A stretch of 35,516 bases of DNA from positions 1 to 35,516 of the forward strand of contig CAINHS010000016.1 of NCBI GenBank assembly GCA_903848955.1, given 5' to 3'. The position numbers and the translations under genes are program-made. The notes beneath the pieces were generated by a model, which made no database searches, had not been told where the DNA came from, and saw only the letters and a list, made by a program, of their open reading frames with translations. Origin of the DNA: an uncultured beta proteobacterium (GTDB lineage Bacteria; Pseudomonadota; Gammaproteobacteria; Burkholderiales; Rhodocyclaceae). Shown here one piece after another: positions 8,685-18,250 of this stretch; position 1 is the stretch's first letter, and each line of letters opens with the position of its first letter.

Positions 8685-10097
8685 TCAGACCGCCGTCCGG
8701 CGCAGCGCCGCGGGCAAGCCCGCCAGCGCCGCACCAAATTCATTTTCTTCACCGGCTGCAAGGCAGCGCAGGTCGAGCAGCAGCGCGCCGTCGCCGATGC
8801 GGCCGATCACCGGTTTTGCCAATGCGCGCAGGCCCTGCTCGATGCGCTTGAGCACGCCGCCCTTCCTGCCTTGCGGCCGGATGGCGAAGCCGGAGGAGGG
8901 CAGGCGCTCGACCGGCAGCGAGCCGGAGCCGATCTGCGACATCAGCGCGACAACATCCACCGTTACCGGCAATGCGGCCAGCGCCGCCTGCAGCACCGGC
9001 AGCAGGCGTGCGGCCTGTGCCGCAATGTCGGCTTGCGGCCGCGTCAGCTGTCGCACCGCGGTGACGCGCAGGTGCAGCCTGTCGGGGTCGCGGTAGAGCG
9101 CCAGCACCGCCTCCAGCGCGGCGAGCGTCAGCTTGCCGACGCGCAGGGCGCGCTTCAGCGGGTTCTTCTTGATCTTCGCGATCAGGTCCTTGCGGCCGAC
9201 CAGGAGGCCCGCCTGCGGCCCGCCCAGCAGCTTGTCGCCGGAGAAGGTGACAAGGTCGGCGCCGGCGGCGATGGCTTCGGCCGCTGTCGGCTCGTGCGGC
9301 AGGCCGTAGGCGGCAAGATCGGTCAGCGTGCCGCTGCCGAGGTCGATGACGAATGGGAGTTGATGCCGGTGCGCCAGTTCCGCAAGTTCGCTTTCGGCGA
9401 CGGCATGGGTGAAGCCGTGTATGGCGTAGTTGCTGGCATGCACCTTCATCAGCAGCGCGCTGCGCGGAGTGATGGCTTCGGCGAAGTCCTTGAGATGAGT
9501 GCGGTTGGTGGTGCCGACCTCGACCAATTTCGCCCCGGCGCGGCTCATGATGTCGGGCACGCGAAAGGCGCCGCCGATCTCGATCAGTTCGCCGCGCGAG
9601 ACGATCACCTGTTTCTTCTGCGCCAGCGTGTTGAGCAGCAGAAACACGGCCGCGGCATTGTTGTTGACCACCGTCGCGGCTTCGGCGCCGGTGAGTTCGC
9701 AGAGCAGGTCATCGACGACATGATCGCGGTCGCCGCGGCCGCCCGTTTCGAGGTCGTATTCCAGCGCGCAGGGACTGCGTGCGGCGGCGATCAGGGCCTG
9801 CACGGCTTCTTCAGGCAGCGGCGCGCGACCGAGGTTGGTGTGCAGCACCGTGCCGGTGAGGTTGAATACCGGGCGCAGCCTGGGCTGCATCTGCGCCGTC
9901 ACGGCGGCGCCGACCCGTGCGACAAGCGCCGCGTCTGCGGGCAACGCGGCGCCTTCCCTGACGGCGGTACGGACCGCTGCCAGCAGGTCGCGGATCGCTG
10001 CAGTGACCACGGCGTGGCCATGGGCGTCGACCAGCGCTGCGAGTTCCGGGGCGCAGAGCAGGCGGTCGACCGAGGGCAACTGGGAGAGTGGGTTCAT
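8685..10097 (-). CDS. selA: L-seryl-tRNA(Sec) selenium transferase SelA
   Basis: SelA is a PLP enzyme that turns Ser-tRNA-Sec into Sec-tRNA-Sec using selenophosphate. The 470-aa product has the usual length. It carries the N-terminal SelA domain ([16 protein letters not shown]), the PLP-lysine segment [17 protein letters not shown] near residue 285, and [17 protein letters not shown] near residue 80. It is the first gene of the minus-strand run selA, FccB-like, selB, selC. The selenophosphate source, SelD, is not encoded in this window and must lie elsewhere. Confidence 0.97.
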   Translation of the reverse strand: MNPLSQLPSVDRLLCAPELAALVDAHGHAVVTAAIRDLLAAVRTAVREGAALPADAALVARVGAAVTAQMQPRLRPVFNLTGTVLHTNLGRAPLPEEAVQALIAAARSPCALEYDLETGGRGDRDHVVDDLLCELTGAEAATVVNNNAAAVFLLLNTLAQKKQVIVSRGELIEIGGAFRVPDIMSRAGAKLVEVGTTNRTHLKDFAEAITPRSALLMKVHASNYAIHGFTHAVAESELAELAHRHQLPFVIDLGSGTLTDLAAYGLPHEPTAAEAIAAGADLVTFSGDKLLGGPQAGLLVGRKDLIAKIKKNPLKRALRVGKLTLAALEAVLALYRDPDRLHLRVTAVRQLTRPQADIAAQAARLLPVLQAALAALPVTVDVVALMSQIGSGSLPVERLPSSGFAIRPQGRKGGVLKRIEQGLRALAKPVIGRIGDGALLLDLRCLAAGEENEFGAALAGLPAALRRTAV

Positions 10098-10294
10098 GAT
10101 TTCACCCGGACCGGGCAGAAACGAGATGGAGTGATTGTAACGGCATCCACGCGGCTTCGCGCGGCAAGCGGAAGATCCGTCTGCGGCACTTGATCCGGGT
10201 CATTCCGCATGGCCGGCAGCTGTGCCAATCTGCCGCAACCCCGTGGGTGCGAGTATCGTAGGGCGCAAGGGCGGTCTTGATCGAGGAAAACGAA

Positions 10295-11029
10295 ATGACA
10301 GCGACGAATGCAGCGACAGATTCAGCGTGGCAAAAAATGCTGGGCATCGAATCGAGCCGGGTCAGCCATCGCGAGCGACTGGTGTCCGCGCTCGGCGGTT
10401 TTGCCGGCCTGCTCGCGGTGGCCCTTGTCAGCCACGCACTTGGCGGCGCCGCAGCGCAGCCGTTGCTGGTCTTTTCCATCGGCGCCTCGGCGGTGCTGTT
10501 GTTCGCCGTGCCGCACGGTGCCCTCTCGCAGCCCTGGCCGGTCGTCGGCGGGCACCTGGTTTCGGCATTGACAGGCGTTGCCTGCGCCCGCCTGGTACCG
10601 GATACGGGGCTTGCGGCAGCGCTCGCGGTAGGCCTTGCCATCGCCGCCATGCATTACCTGCGCTGCATCCATCCGCCGGGCGGGGCCACGGCGCTGGCCG
10701 CCGTTCTCGGCGGCGAGTCCGTGCGCGCCCTGGGCTTCGGCTTCGTCCTGTCGCCGGTGCTGCTCAATGTCTGCGTCATTCTGGCCGTGGCCGTCGCCTT
10801 CAACGCCGTGTTCCCCTGGCGTCGCTATCCCGCCTTTCTGGCACGTCGCGCCGCATCACCGCAAGCATCCGCTGCCGGCTACGCAGCGATTTCACACGAG
10901 GACTTTGTCTTTGCGCTGACGCAGCTGGATTCCTTCATCGACGTCTCCGAAGAGGATCTGTTGCGCATCTACGGTCTTGCCACCGGACGCCATCGTGCGC
11001 TGGAGGCGCAGGCGGCGGCGACCAAGTAG
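10295..11029 (+). CDS. HPP-family integral membrane protein
   Basis: The 244-aa product has the family motif RCIHPPGGATAL in its middle and four to five hydrophobic segments (for example FAGLLAVALVSHAL, LLVFSIGASAVLLFAV and LLNVCVILAVAVAF). A soluble C-terminal tail ends in an acidic stretch (LDSFIDVSEEDLLRIYGL). HPP proteins in plants and cyanobacteria have been linked to nitrite transport; the substrate here is unknown. ATG 10295 is preferred over an upstream TTG because GAGGAAAACGAA precedes it. It is followed after 54 nt by senB on the same strand and may be cotranscribed, which raises the possibility of transport tied to selenium metabolism (inference). Confidence 0.85.
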   Translation: MTATNAATDSAWQKMLGIESSRVSHRERLVSALGGFAGLLAVALVSHALGGAAAQPLLVFSIGASAVLLFAVPHGALSQPWPVVGGHLVSALTGVACARLVPDTGLAAALAVGLAIAAMHYLRCIHPPGGATALAAVLGGESVRALGFGFVLSPVLLNVCVILAVAVAFNAVFPWRRYPAFLARRAASPQASAAGYAAISHEDFVFALTQLDSFIDVSEEDLLRIYGLATGRHRALEAQAAATK

Positions 11030-11083
11030 TCCGCTGCTCCTTGAACCCCGGGTACGGCCGCGAAGCGCATGGTAGGATTTTCC

Positions 11084-12091
11084 ATGTCCAAGCAGATCGT
11101 CATCGTCACCCCGGCGCTGGCCGATGCCAACAACGGCAACTGGCAGACGGCCCGGCGTTGGCAGCAATTTCTCGCGCCGCTTTACCCGACGCGGCTGGCG
11201 AAGAGCTGGCCCGACGCCGAGGCCGACGGCGACGCGGCGATGATTGCGCTGCACGCGCGCCGCTCTGCGGCGTCAATTGCCGCCTGGCACGCACGTCACG
11301 GCGGCCGGAATCTGGCGCTGGTGCTGACCGGTACCGACCTCTATCGCGACATCGCTGCGGATGCGGCGGCACAGCGCTCGCTGGAACTGGCGCGGCTGCT
11401 GATCGTGCTGCAGGAACCCGGCTTGCAGGCCTTGCCGCCCGCGCATCGCGCCAGGACGCGGGTCATCCTGCAGTCGGCCACGGCGCGTTGCCCGGCGCAG
11501 AAGACATCCCGCCACCTGCGGGCGGTGGCGGTGGGCCACCTGCGCGCGGAGAAGGATCCGGCGACGCTGTTCGCGGCGGTGCGCCTGCTGGCGGAACGGC
11601 CCGACATCCTGATCGATCATGTCGGCGCCGCGCTCGAGCCCGCACTCGGCGCGCAGGCACGCCAGCTCATGGATGCCTGTCCCAACTACCGCTGGCTGGG
11701 CGGCCTGCCGCACGAGGAGGCGCGGCGTCGCATCCAGCGCGCCCATGTCCTGATCAACCCCAGCCTGATGGAGGGCGGCCCGCACGTGGTCATGGAAGCG
11801 GTCTGCAGCGGCACCCCGGTGATCGCCTCGCGCATCGACGGCAACCTCGGCATGCTGGGCGCGGATTACGAGGGCTATTTCGCCCAAGGTAATGCCGCCG
11901 GACTGGCCGCGCTGTTGGCGGCTTGCCGCGATGGTCAGGCGCGGCCGCGCGGCCTGCTGCAGCGCCTCGGCCGCCAGGCGCAGAGCCGGCGGCCGCTGTT
12001 TGCGCCGGAGGTCGAATGCGGCGCGGTGCGGCAACTCGCCGCCGATCTGCTGGCGGGCGGCGCTGCCGATGCGAAGAAGGGAAGGGCATGA
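11084..12091 (+). CDS. senB: SenB-type selenosugar synthase (TIGR04348-like glycosyltransferase)
   Basis: The 335-aa product begins IVIVTPALADANNGNWQTAR (residues 5-24), the hallmark of the GT4-like family TIGR04348. Further blocks are IALHARRSAASIAAWHARH, LVLTGTDLYRDI, VGHLRAEKDPATLF, HVGAAL, YRWLGGLPH and EGGPHVVMEAVCSGTPVIAS. The characterised member SenB makes a 1-seleno-sugar from a UDP-sugar and selenophosphate in selenoneine biosynthesis. ATG 11084 follows TAGGA and gives the family N-terminus. Neither SenA nor SenC is nearby; instead a methyltransferase gene overlaps its stop codon (ATGA). The surrounding sel and fdh genes support a selenium role. Confidence 0.85.
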   Translation: MSKQIVIVTPALADANNGNWQTARRWQQFLAPLYPTRLAKSWPDAEADGDAAMIALHARRSAASIAAWHARHGGRNLALVLTGTDLYRDIAADAAAQRSLELARLLIVLQEPGLQALPPAHRARTRVILQSATARCPAQKTSRHLRAVAVGHLRAEKDPATLFAAVRLLAERPDILIDHVGAALEPALGAQARQLMDACPNYRWLGGLPHEEARRRIQRAHVLINPSLMEGGPHVVMEAVCSGTPVIASRIDGNLGMLGADYEGYFAQGNAAGLAALLAACRDGQARPRGLLQRLGRQAQSRRPLFAPEVECGAVRQLAADLLAGGAADAKKGRA

Positions 12092-12681
12092 ACAAGAGCA
12101 TCGACTTCTTTGACGCGCAATTCCGCGACCAGGTCAGCGCCGGCGAGCTTGCGCTCAATCCGTTTGAGACCATCGCGTTGCCCCATCTTCGCGGCCGGGT
12201 GCTCGATTTCGGCTGCGGCCTCGGTAACCTCGCCGTCGCTGCGGCAAGGCAGGGTTGTTCGGTGCTGGCGCTGGATGCCAGTCCCACCGCGATCGCTCAT
12301 CTGCGCCGCCTGGCGGCAGCCGATGCCCTCGACATAGAGGCGATCGAGGCCGACCTGGCAAGCTACGCCCTGACGGAGGATTTCGACAGCATGGTTTCGA
12401 TCGGCCTGCTCATGTTCCTCGACTGCGCCGCAGCGCATGCCCGCCTGGCCATGCTCAAGTCCCGCCTGCGACCCGGCGGCACGGCGGTGATCAACCTGCT
12501 GGTGGCGGGCACGACCTATCTCGACATGTTCGACGGTGCCGGCTACTGCCTGTTCGGGCGCGACGAACTGCAGGCGAGCTTTGACGGCTGGACGGTTCTG
12601 GACGAGGAGTTCAGCGACTTCGCCGCGCCGGGCGGGACGACAAAGGCATTCGTGACGCTGACGGCGAGGAAGCCGGGCTGA
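12088..12681 (+). CDS. TehB-like class I SAM-dependent methyltransferase
   Basis: The 197-aa product has SAM motif I VLDFGCGLGNLAVAAA near residue 35, an acidic motif II (LALDASPTAIAHLRRL) and IGLLMFLDC. A C-terminal block ending VTLTARKPG resembles TehB, a family that methylates tellurium and selenium oxyanions. Its ATG overlaps the senB TGA (ATGA), indicating translational coupling. The likely role is methylation of a selenium compound, perhaps the selenosugar product of SenB; this is inference from context. The stop abuts the convergent fdhE stop without any gap. Confidence 0.75.
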   Translation: MNKSIDFFDAQFRDQVSAGELALNPFETIALPHLRGRVLDFGCGLGNLAVAAARQGCSVLALDASPTAIAHLRRLAAADALDIEAIEADLASYALTEDFDSMVSIGLLMFLDCAAAHARLAMLKSRLRPGGTAVINLLVAGTTYLDMFDGAGYCLFGRDELQASFDGWTVLDEEFSDFAAPGGTTKAFVTLTARKPG

Positions 12682-13599
12682 TCAGCCGCCCGGCACCAGC
12701 AGCAGGTTCGGCCCGCTGCGGGAGTAACCCGCCTCGTCGACCAGGATGTCCAGCGCCAGCGTCGCAAGGTCGTCGGCCACCGGGTCGACGGCATCCTTTT
12801 CCGCATAGACGATCTTGAGATAGCTTTTGCAGGCCTCGCAGGTTTCGGCGCGCACGGCACCGGCGGCCTTGACGCTGTCGGTTTCGAGATGACGATAGCT
12901 GATGCCTTCGGTGGCATCGCAACTGCTGCATTTGACGCGCACCAGGTTCCATTCGGTGTTGCACAGGGCGCAATGCAGGTAGCGCAGGTTGCCGACCTCG
13001 CCGCCGCCGCGCACCACGCTGGCCACCGGCAGGAAGCCGCAACAGGGGCAGACGCCGGGGACGTCGAGCGCCGCGATTTGACTGCCGCCAAGGCGTGCGG
13101 CGCTGGCGGTCCAGAGCACCTGCAGAGCTGCCGCGACATAGGGCAGCAGCGCGGCATCCTCGCCGTACAGCTCGGTGTGCAGCACGCGTTCGGCCAGCGC
13201 CTCGATGCGTCCGGCATCGAAGCCGCCGAGCCGGGCGAGATCCAGCCGGGCGGCCTGCGGCGCCGCTCCGGCAATGGCTGCAGCGATCTGCCGCAGGCTG
13301 GCATGCCAGGCCGGATCGCGCGGCCAGGACTGGGCCGGCAGCGGCGGCATGCGGTGTTCGCGGGAGCGGGCCAGTTGCGTCGCATCAGGCAGCGCGGGCG
13401 TCGGCAGGGCTTGCAGCGCCTCGTGCTGGGCGCGCGTGATGGCGGCGAGGAAGCGCAGCCAGTCGCCCAGGCTGTGGCCGGCGGCCAACTGATCGAAGCG
13501 CTGCGCGCGGGCGGCGAAGATCGTCGTCGCATCCGGCGCGATGACATGAGGCGGCTCGCTGCTCGACTTGATCGGGATGACGGGTTCAGTGGTTTTCAT
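12682..13599 (-). CDS. fdhE: Formate dehydrogenase accessory protein FdhE
   Basis: FdhE is a cytoplasmic chaperone needed for active membrane formate dehydrogenases; it binds the catalytic subunit and may protect its redox centres. The 305-aa product carries four CxxC pairs in its C-terminal half (CPCCGF, CALCNTEW, CSSCDATEG, CEACKSYL), as in rubredoxin-like FdhE. The N-terminal half is helical and alanine-rich. It is the last gene of the fdhA-fdhB-fdnI-fdhE group, but an intrinsic terminator lies directly upstream. The only GGAG before its ATG is inside the terminator stem, 13 nt away. Confidence 0.93.
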   Translation of the reverse strand: MKTTEPVIPIKSSSEPPHVIAPDATTIFAARAQRFDQLAAGHSLGDWLRFLAAITRAQHEALQALPTPALPDATQLARSREHRMPPLPAQSWPRDPAWHASLRQIAAAIAGAAPQAARLDLARLGGFDAGRIEALAERVLHTELYGEDAALLPYVAAALQVLWTASAARLGGSQIAALDVPGVCPCCGFLPVASVVRGGGEVGNLRYLHCALCNTEWNLVRVKCSSCDATEGISYRHLETDSVKAAGAVRAETCEACKSYLKIVYAEKDAVDPVADDLATLALDILVDEAGYSRSGPNLLLVPGG

Positions 13600-13604
13600 G
13601 GTCT

Positions 13605-13636
13605 ATAAAAAACTCCGCGGGCCGAAGCCCGCGGAG
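13605..13636 (-). terminator. Intrinsic terminator between fdnI and fdhE
   Basis: On the minus strand CTCCGCGGGC, a TTCG tetraloop and GCCCGCGGAG form a perfect 10-bp GC stem, followed by six T residues and ATAG. It ends 6 nt before the fdhE start codon, so fdhE expression needs read-through or a separate promoter, and its ribosome binding site is masked when the stem forms. Confidence 0.9.
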
Positions 13637-13659
13637 GGTGGAGAAAGATCAGGCGTGAC

Positions 13660-14283
13660 TCACGACTTGCCGGTGACCTGACGATACCACGCGCGGTGAT
13701 GCTGCTTGGCCCAGGCGCGCGTCACCGTGCCGTACCACATGGCGCGTACGGTGCCCTTGACCCAGGTCGCGGCATAGATGTGCACCATGATCATGGCAAT
13801 CATGACCGCCGCCGTGGCGGCGTGCACCACGGCGCCGAAACGTACCGCATTCACCGGAAAACCGAAGTAGGCGCGCCACAGCAGAATCCCGGAAACGGCC
13901 AGCAGCAGCATGCACGCCGACATGGCCCAGAACATCATCTTCTGGCCGCCGTTGTACTTGCCCTGTTCCGGCATGTTGTGGTCGTCGCCGGCCATCATCT
14001 CCCCGGCCCGGGAAAGCCACTCCTTGTCCACCGGCGTCATGACGTTGAGTGCCCTGAAGCGCAGGAAGATGACCAGGAAGGATGCCGCCATCAGCACGCC
14101 GATGAAGGGGTGCAGGATGCGGGTCCAGACGCCGCCGCCGAACAACTGGGTCAGCGGCCAGAACGCCGGATGGAAAAATGCCAGCCCGGAGAGCGCGAGC
14201 AGGATGAAGCAGATGCCCACGACCCAGTGGTTGGCGCGCTCGTCCGCCGTGTAGCGTGCGAGGTCTTTCGGATTGCGGATCAT
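13660..14283 (-). CDS. fdnI: Formate dehydrogenase cytochrome b556 subunit
   Basis: This gamma subunit anchors formate dehydrogenase in the inner membrane and passes electrons from the iron-sulfur subunit through two b haems to quinone. The 207-aa product has four membrane segments (for example [18 protein letters not shown] and [20 protein letters not shown]). Candidate haem histidines lie in [21 protein letters not shown] and IMVHIYAA. The length fits E. coli FdnI (about 217 aa). Its ATG overlaps the fdhB stop (ATGA), so it is translationally coupled. Confidence 0.95.
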   Translation of the reverse strand: MIRNPKDLARYTADERANHWVVGICFILLALSGLAFFHPAFWPLTQLFGGGVWTRILHPFIGVLMAASFLVIFLRFRALNVMTPVDKEWLSRAGEMMAGDDHNMPEQGKYNGGQKMMFWAMSACMLLLAVSGILLWRAYFGFPVNAVRFGAVVHAATAAVMIAMIMVHIYAATWVKGTVRAMWYGTVTRAWAKQHHRAWYRQVTGKS

Positions 14284-15167
14284 TGTGCATCCTCCTTCTC
14301 GAGTTCATCCTCAAGTTCCTTGGATACTTCGTTCGGTCCCTTGGTGACGTAGTGGAACAGGGTGCCGAGCGCGACGGCGGCCATGGCCACGGTCGCCAGC
14401 GGCTTGGCAAAGCCCTTCCACAGCGACACCAGCGGGCTGATGCCGGGATCATTCGACAGGCCCTTGTAGAGTTCGGGCCGGTCGGCGTGGTGCAGCACGT
14501 ACATGACATGCGTGCCGCCCACTCCCGGCGGATCGTAGAGCCCGGCCTTGTCGTAGCCGCGCGACTTGAGGTCGCCGATGCGTTTGGCGGCGTAATCCGT
14601 CATCTGCTCTTTCGAGCCGAACTGGATGGCGCCCGTCGGGCAGGCCTTGGCGCAGGCCGGAGCCTGGCCGACGGCGACCCGGTCGGAACACAGCGTGCAC
14701 TTGTAGGCCTTGCTGTCCTCCGCAGAGATGCGCGGAATGTTGAACGGGCAGCCGGTGACGCAGTAGCCGCAGCCGATGCAGTTTTCCTGGTGGAAATCGA
14801 CAATGCCATTGGCGTACTGGATGATGGCGCCGGGGGCCGGGCAGGCCTTGAGGCAACCGGGGTCGGCGCAGTGCATGCAGCCGTCCTTGCGGATCAGCCA
14901 CTCCAGCTTGCCCTTCTCCTCGACTTCGGCGAAGCGCATCACGGTCCACGACTTGGCGGTCAGGTCGACCGGGTTGTCGAAGACCCCGGAGCAGCTGCCG
15001 ACGTCGTCGCGGATGTCGTTCCATTCCATGCAGGCGGCCTGGCAGGCCTTGCAGCCGATGCAGGTGGAAACGTCGATCAGCTTGGCCACTTCCGTGGTTT
15101 GCCGGATGCCCGGTGCCGGCGTGGTCGTCGCCGAGCGGCGGGCGATATCTAAACTTTGCAGTGCCAT
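14280..15167 (-). CDS. fdnH: Formate dehydrogenase iron-sulfur (beta) subunit
   Basis: The 295-aa product carries four [4Fe-4S] clusters that link the molybdenum or tungsten active site to cytochrome b. The cysteine groups are [35 protein letters not shown] and CTLCSDRV...CAKAC. A single C-terminal membrane helix ([19 protein letters not shown]) is followed by a charged tail, as in FdnH. It lies 20 nt downstream of fdhA and overlaps fdnI. The protein has no export signal of its own and is expected to travel with the Tat-targeted alpha subunit. Confidence 0.95.
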   Translation of the reverse strand: MALQSLDIARRSATTTPAPGIRQTTEVAKLIDVSTCIGCKACQAACMEWNDIRDDVGSCSGVFDNPVDLTAKSWTVMRFAEVEEKGKLEWLIRKDGCMHCADPGCLKACPAPGAIIQYANGIVDFHQENCIGCGYCVTGCPFNIPRISAEDSKAYKCTLCSDRVAVGQAPACAKACPTGAIQFGSKEQMTDYAAKRIGDLKSRGYDKAGLYDPPGVGGTHVMYVLHHADRPELYKGLSNDPGISPLVSLWKGFAKPLATVAMAAVALGTLFHYVTKGPNEVSKELEDELEKEDAQ

Positions 15168-15187
15168 GCTTAGTTACCTCCCTTTTC

Positions 15188-18100
15188 TTATGCCTTCTCG
15201 ATGTTGACCAGGAACGCCTTGAATTCGGGCGTGTGGGAATTGGCGTCGCCGACGAAGGGCGTCAGGGTGTTGGTGATGAAGCCGGGCTTCGCCACTCCCT
15301 TGAAACCCCAGTGGATCGGGATGCCGACGGTATGGACTTTCTTGCCATCCACGTCGAGCGCCTTGATGCGCTTGGTGACCACGGCCACCGCCTTGATGAA
15401 GCCGCGGTTGCTGCGCACCTTGACCTTGTCGCCGCTGGCGATGCCCTTCTCCTTCGCCAACTCCTCGCCGATCTCGACGAACTGTTCCGGCTGCAGCACG
15501 GCGTTGATCTTCGCGTGCTTGGTCCAGAAGTGAAAATGTTCGACGAGCCGGTAGGTGGTGGCGACGTAGGGGAAGTCCTTGGCCTTGCCGAACACCTCCA
15601 TGTCCCCCTTGTACACCCGCGCCGCCGGATTGCTGATGACCTTGGGATGGTTGGGGTGGAAGGGATTCCTGTCCAGCGGCGTTTCGAAGGGCTCGTAATG
15701 CTCCGGGAACGGACCGTCGGCCAGAGCCGGAGCGAACAGGCGCGCAACACCTTCCGGATTCATGATGAAGGGCATCACGTTTTCTTCGGGCGCCGCGTCG
15801 GGGCGCATGTCGGGGACGTCGTTGCCGCCCCACTTGTCGCCCAGCCACTTGATCACCGCGCGTTTCGGGTCCCAGGGCTTGCCGGCGACGTCGCATGAGG
15901 CGCGGTTGTAGATGATGCGCCGGTTGGCCGGCCAGGCGAAGCCCCAGTTCAGCGTCTGCCCCAGACCCGACGGATCGGCATTGTCGCGCCGTGCCGTCAG
16001 ATTGCCGGCCTGCGACCAGGAGCCGCCATAGATCCAGTTGCCGCAGGAGGTGGAGCCGTCGTCGCGCAACTGGGCGAAGCCGGCCAGTTGCTCACCGGCT
16101 TTGGCCAGCACCTTGGTCTTGTCCTTGGGATCGAAGACATCGCCCAGCGCCTTGCCGGAGACTTCCATGAGGATCTCTTCCGGCGACGGCTTGTTGGCGA
16201 TGCGATGCGGCCAGGTCAGGTTGAGGATGGGCTCGGGCAGCTTGCCGCCGTCCTTGGCGTACATCTCCTTCAGCTTGAGGAACAGCGAGGCCATGATCTC
16301 GATGTCGCCCTTCGATTCGCCGGGCGCATCCGCCGCCTTCCAGTGCCACTGGATCAGGCGTCCGGAGTTGGTGAAGGAGCCCGCTTCCTCGGCGAAGAGG
16401 TTGGCCGGCAGGCGGAACACCTCGGTCTGGATCTTGGCCGGGTCGGCCTCGTTGAGTTCGCCGTAGGACTTCCAGAACTCGGCGGTTTCCGTCGCCAGCG
16501 GGTCCATGACAACCAGATATTTAAGCTTGGCCAGGCCGTCGCCGACCTTCTTCTTGTTCGACACCGAAGCCAGCGGGTTGAAGCCCTGGCAGAAGAAGCC
16601 GTTGAACTTGCCCTGGAACATGCGTTCGAACATCGCCAGCACGTCGTAGGAGGTGTCCTTCTTCGGCAGCCAGTCGTAGGCGTAGTCGTTCTTGTCGGTG
16701 GCGGCGCCGCCGTACCAGGCTTTCTGCAGGCTGGTGAACCACTTCGGGAAGTTCTGCGGGAAGTTCATCTGGTTCGGCCGCAGTGCCTTCGGCGTACGTT
16801 TTTCCAGATAGGTCTTGCGATCGACGTCCGCATCCAGCGGTGCGCCGATGTAACCGGGCAGGTTGTCCGAGTACAGACACATGTCGGTGATGCCCTGCAC
16901 ATTGGCGTGGCCGCGCAGCGCATTGATGCCGCCACCCGCCATGCCCATGTTGCCGAGCAGGGTCTGGATGATGGCCATGGTGCGGATGTTCTGCGAACCC
17001 ACCGAGTGCTGCGTCCAGCCCAGGGCGTAAAGGATGGTCATGGTCTTGTCCGGTGCCGCCGTTTCGGCGATCAGCTCGCAGACCTTGAGGAAGGCATCCT
17101 TCGGCGTGCCGGTGACCTTGCTGACCAGGTCCGCGTTGTAGCGGCTGTAGTGCTTCTTCAGCAGCTGGAAGACGCAGTTCGGGTTCTGCAGCGTCTCGTC
17201 GACCCTGGCAAAGCCGTCCTTGTCGAGCTGGTACTTCCAGGTGTCCTTGGCGTAGTTGCGCTTCTCGGCGTTATAGCCGGAATACAGCCCGTCCTCGAAC
17301 TTGAAGCCTTCGTCGATCAGGAAGCTCGCGTTGCTGTAGTTCCTGACGTAATCGTGGTGAATCTTGTCCTTCTCGATCAGGTAATTGATGACGCCGCCGA
17401 GGAAGGCGATGTCGGAACCGGGACGGATCGGCGCGTAGAAGTCGGCCACCGCCGCCGAGCGGGTGAAGCGCGGGTCGACCACGGCCAGCTTGGCCTTGCG
17501 GTCTTTCTTCGCTTCAATCGCCCACTTGAAACCGCAGGGATGCGCTTCGGCGGCATTGCCGCCCATCACCAAAATGAAGTCGGCATTCTTGATGTCGACC
17601 CAGTGGTTCGTCATCGAACCACGCCCAAATGTCGGACCCAGACTGGATACCGTGGGGGCGTGTCAGATGCGTGCTTGCGTGTCGAAGGCTACATTGCCGA
17701 GCGAGCGGAGAATCTTGTGGGTGAGGTAGCCGGCTTCGTTGTTGGCGGCGGACGAAGCGAGGAAACCGGTGGTGTTCCAGCGGTTGACCGTCACGCCGTC
17801 GGCATTCTTTTCGACGAAGTTGGCATCGCGGTCCTTCTTCATGTGGGTGGCGATGCGGGTGATCGCGTCATCCCATGAAATGCGTTTCCATTCGCTGCTG
17901 CCGGGCTCGCGCACTTCCGGGAACTTGAGCCGGTTGGGGCTCTTGACCATGTCGAGCAGGCCGGCGCCCTTGGGGCACAGCGAGCCGCGATTCACCGGAT
18001 TGTCGGGGTCGCCCTCGATGTGGATGATGTCCGCTTTCGCGTTCTTGGACTTGTCGCCCGTGGTGTAGATCAGAACCCCGCAGCTCACCGAGCAGTAGGG

Positions 18101-18250
18101 GCACATGTTGCGGGTTTCCGTGGCGCGGGCGAGCTTGAAGCTGCGCACCTCGGCCAGGGCCGACGTCGGCGAGAATCCCATCAGGGCGATGGAAGACCCG
18201 CTCAGGCCGGCGCCGCAGACCTTGAAGAACTGCCGCCGTGTAACTTGCAT
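15188..18250 (-). CDS. fdnG: Selenocysteine formate dehydrogenase alpha subunit (UGA read as Sec)
   Basis: This is the periplasmic molybdenum (or tungsten) bis-MGD subunit that oxidises formate to CO2. The single coding frame is interrupted only by TGA at 17663-17665. Codon 196 is the selenocysteine position of E. coli FdnG, in the context TQARI-U-HAPTV. Total length is 1020 aa (E. coli FdnG 1015). A Tat signal (TRRQFFKVCGAGLSG) starts at residue 4, and the [4Fe-4S] ligands CPYCSVSCG lie near residue 50, followed by NRGSLCPKG. The C-terminal molybdopterin-dinucleotide-binding domain contains VKVRSNRGFIKAVAVVT. GGAGA precedes the ATG. A SECIS hairpin follows the UGA, and selA, selB, selC, fdhE and fdhD are in the window. 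Confidence 0.97.
17620..17665 (-). promoter_or_regulatory. Bacterial SECIS element of fdhA
   Basis: Immediately after the UGA (17663-17665) the mRNA has CACGCCC (17662-17656), which pairs perfectly with GGGCGUG (17626-17620). Inside, an upper stem GG-U-AUCC / GGGU-CC leaves a bulged U at 17649 and an apical loop AGUCU (17644-17640). The bulged U and the loop GU are separated as in the E. coli SECIS (U17 and G23-U24 by my recollection), the contacts used by SelB. Confidence 0.88.

Noticed and set aside
17615-17670. Split fdhA read as two genes or a frameshifted pseudogene
   Set aside because: The frame is continuous through one TGA, located at the known Sec codon and followed by a SECIS hairpin, with selA, selB and selC nearby.
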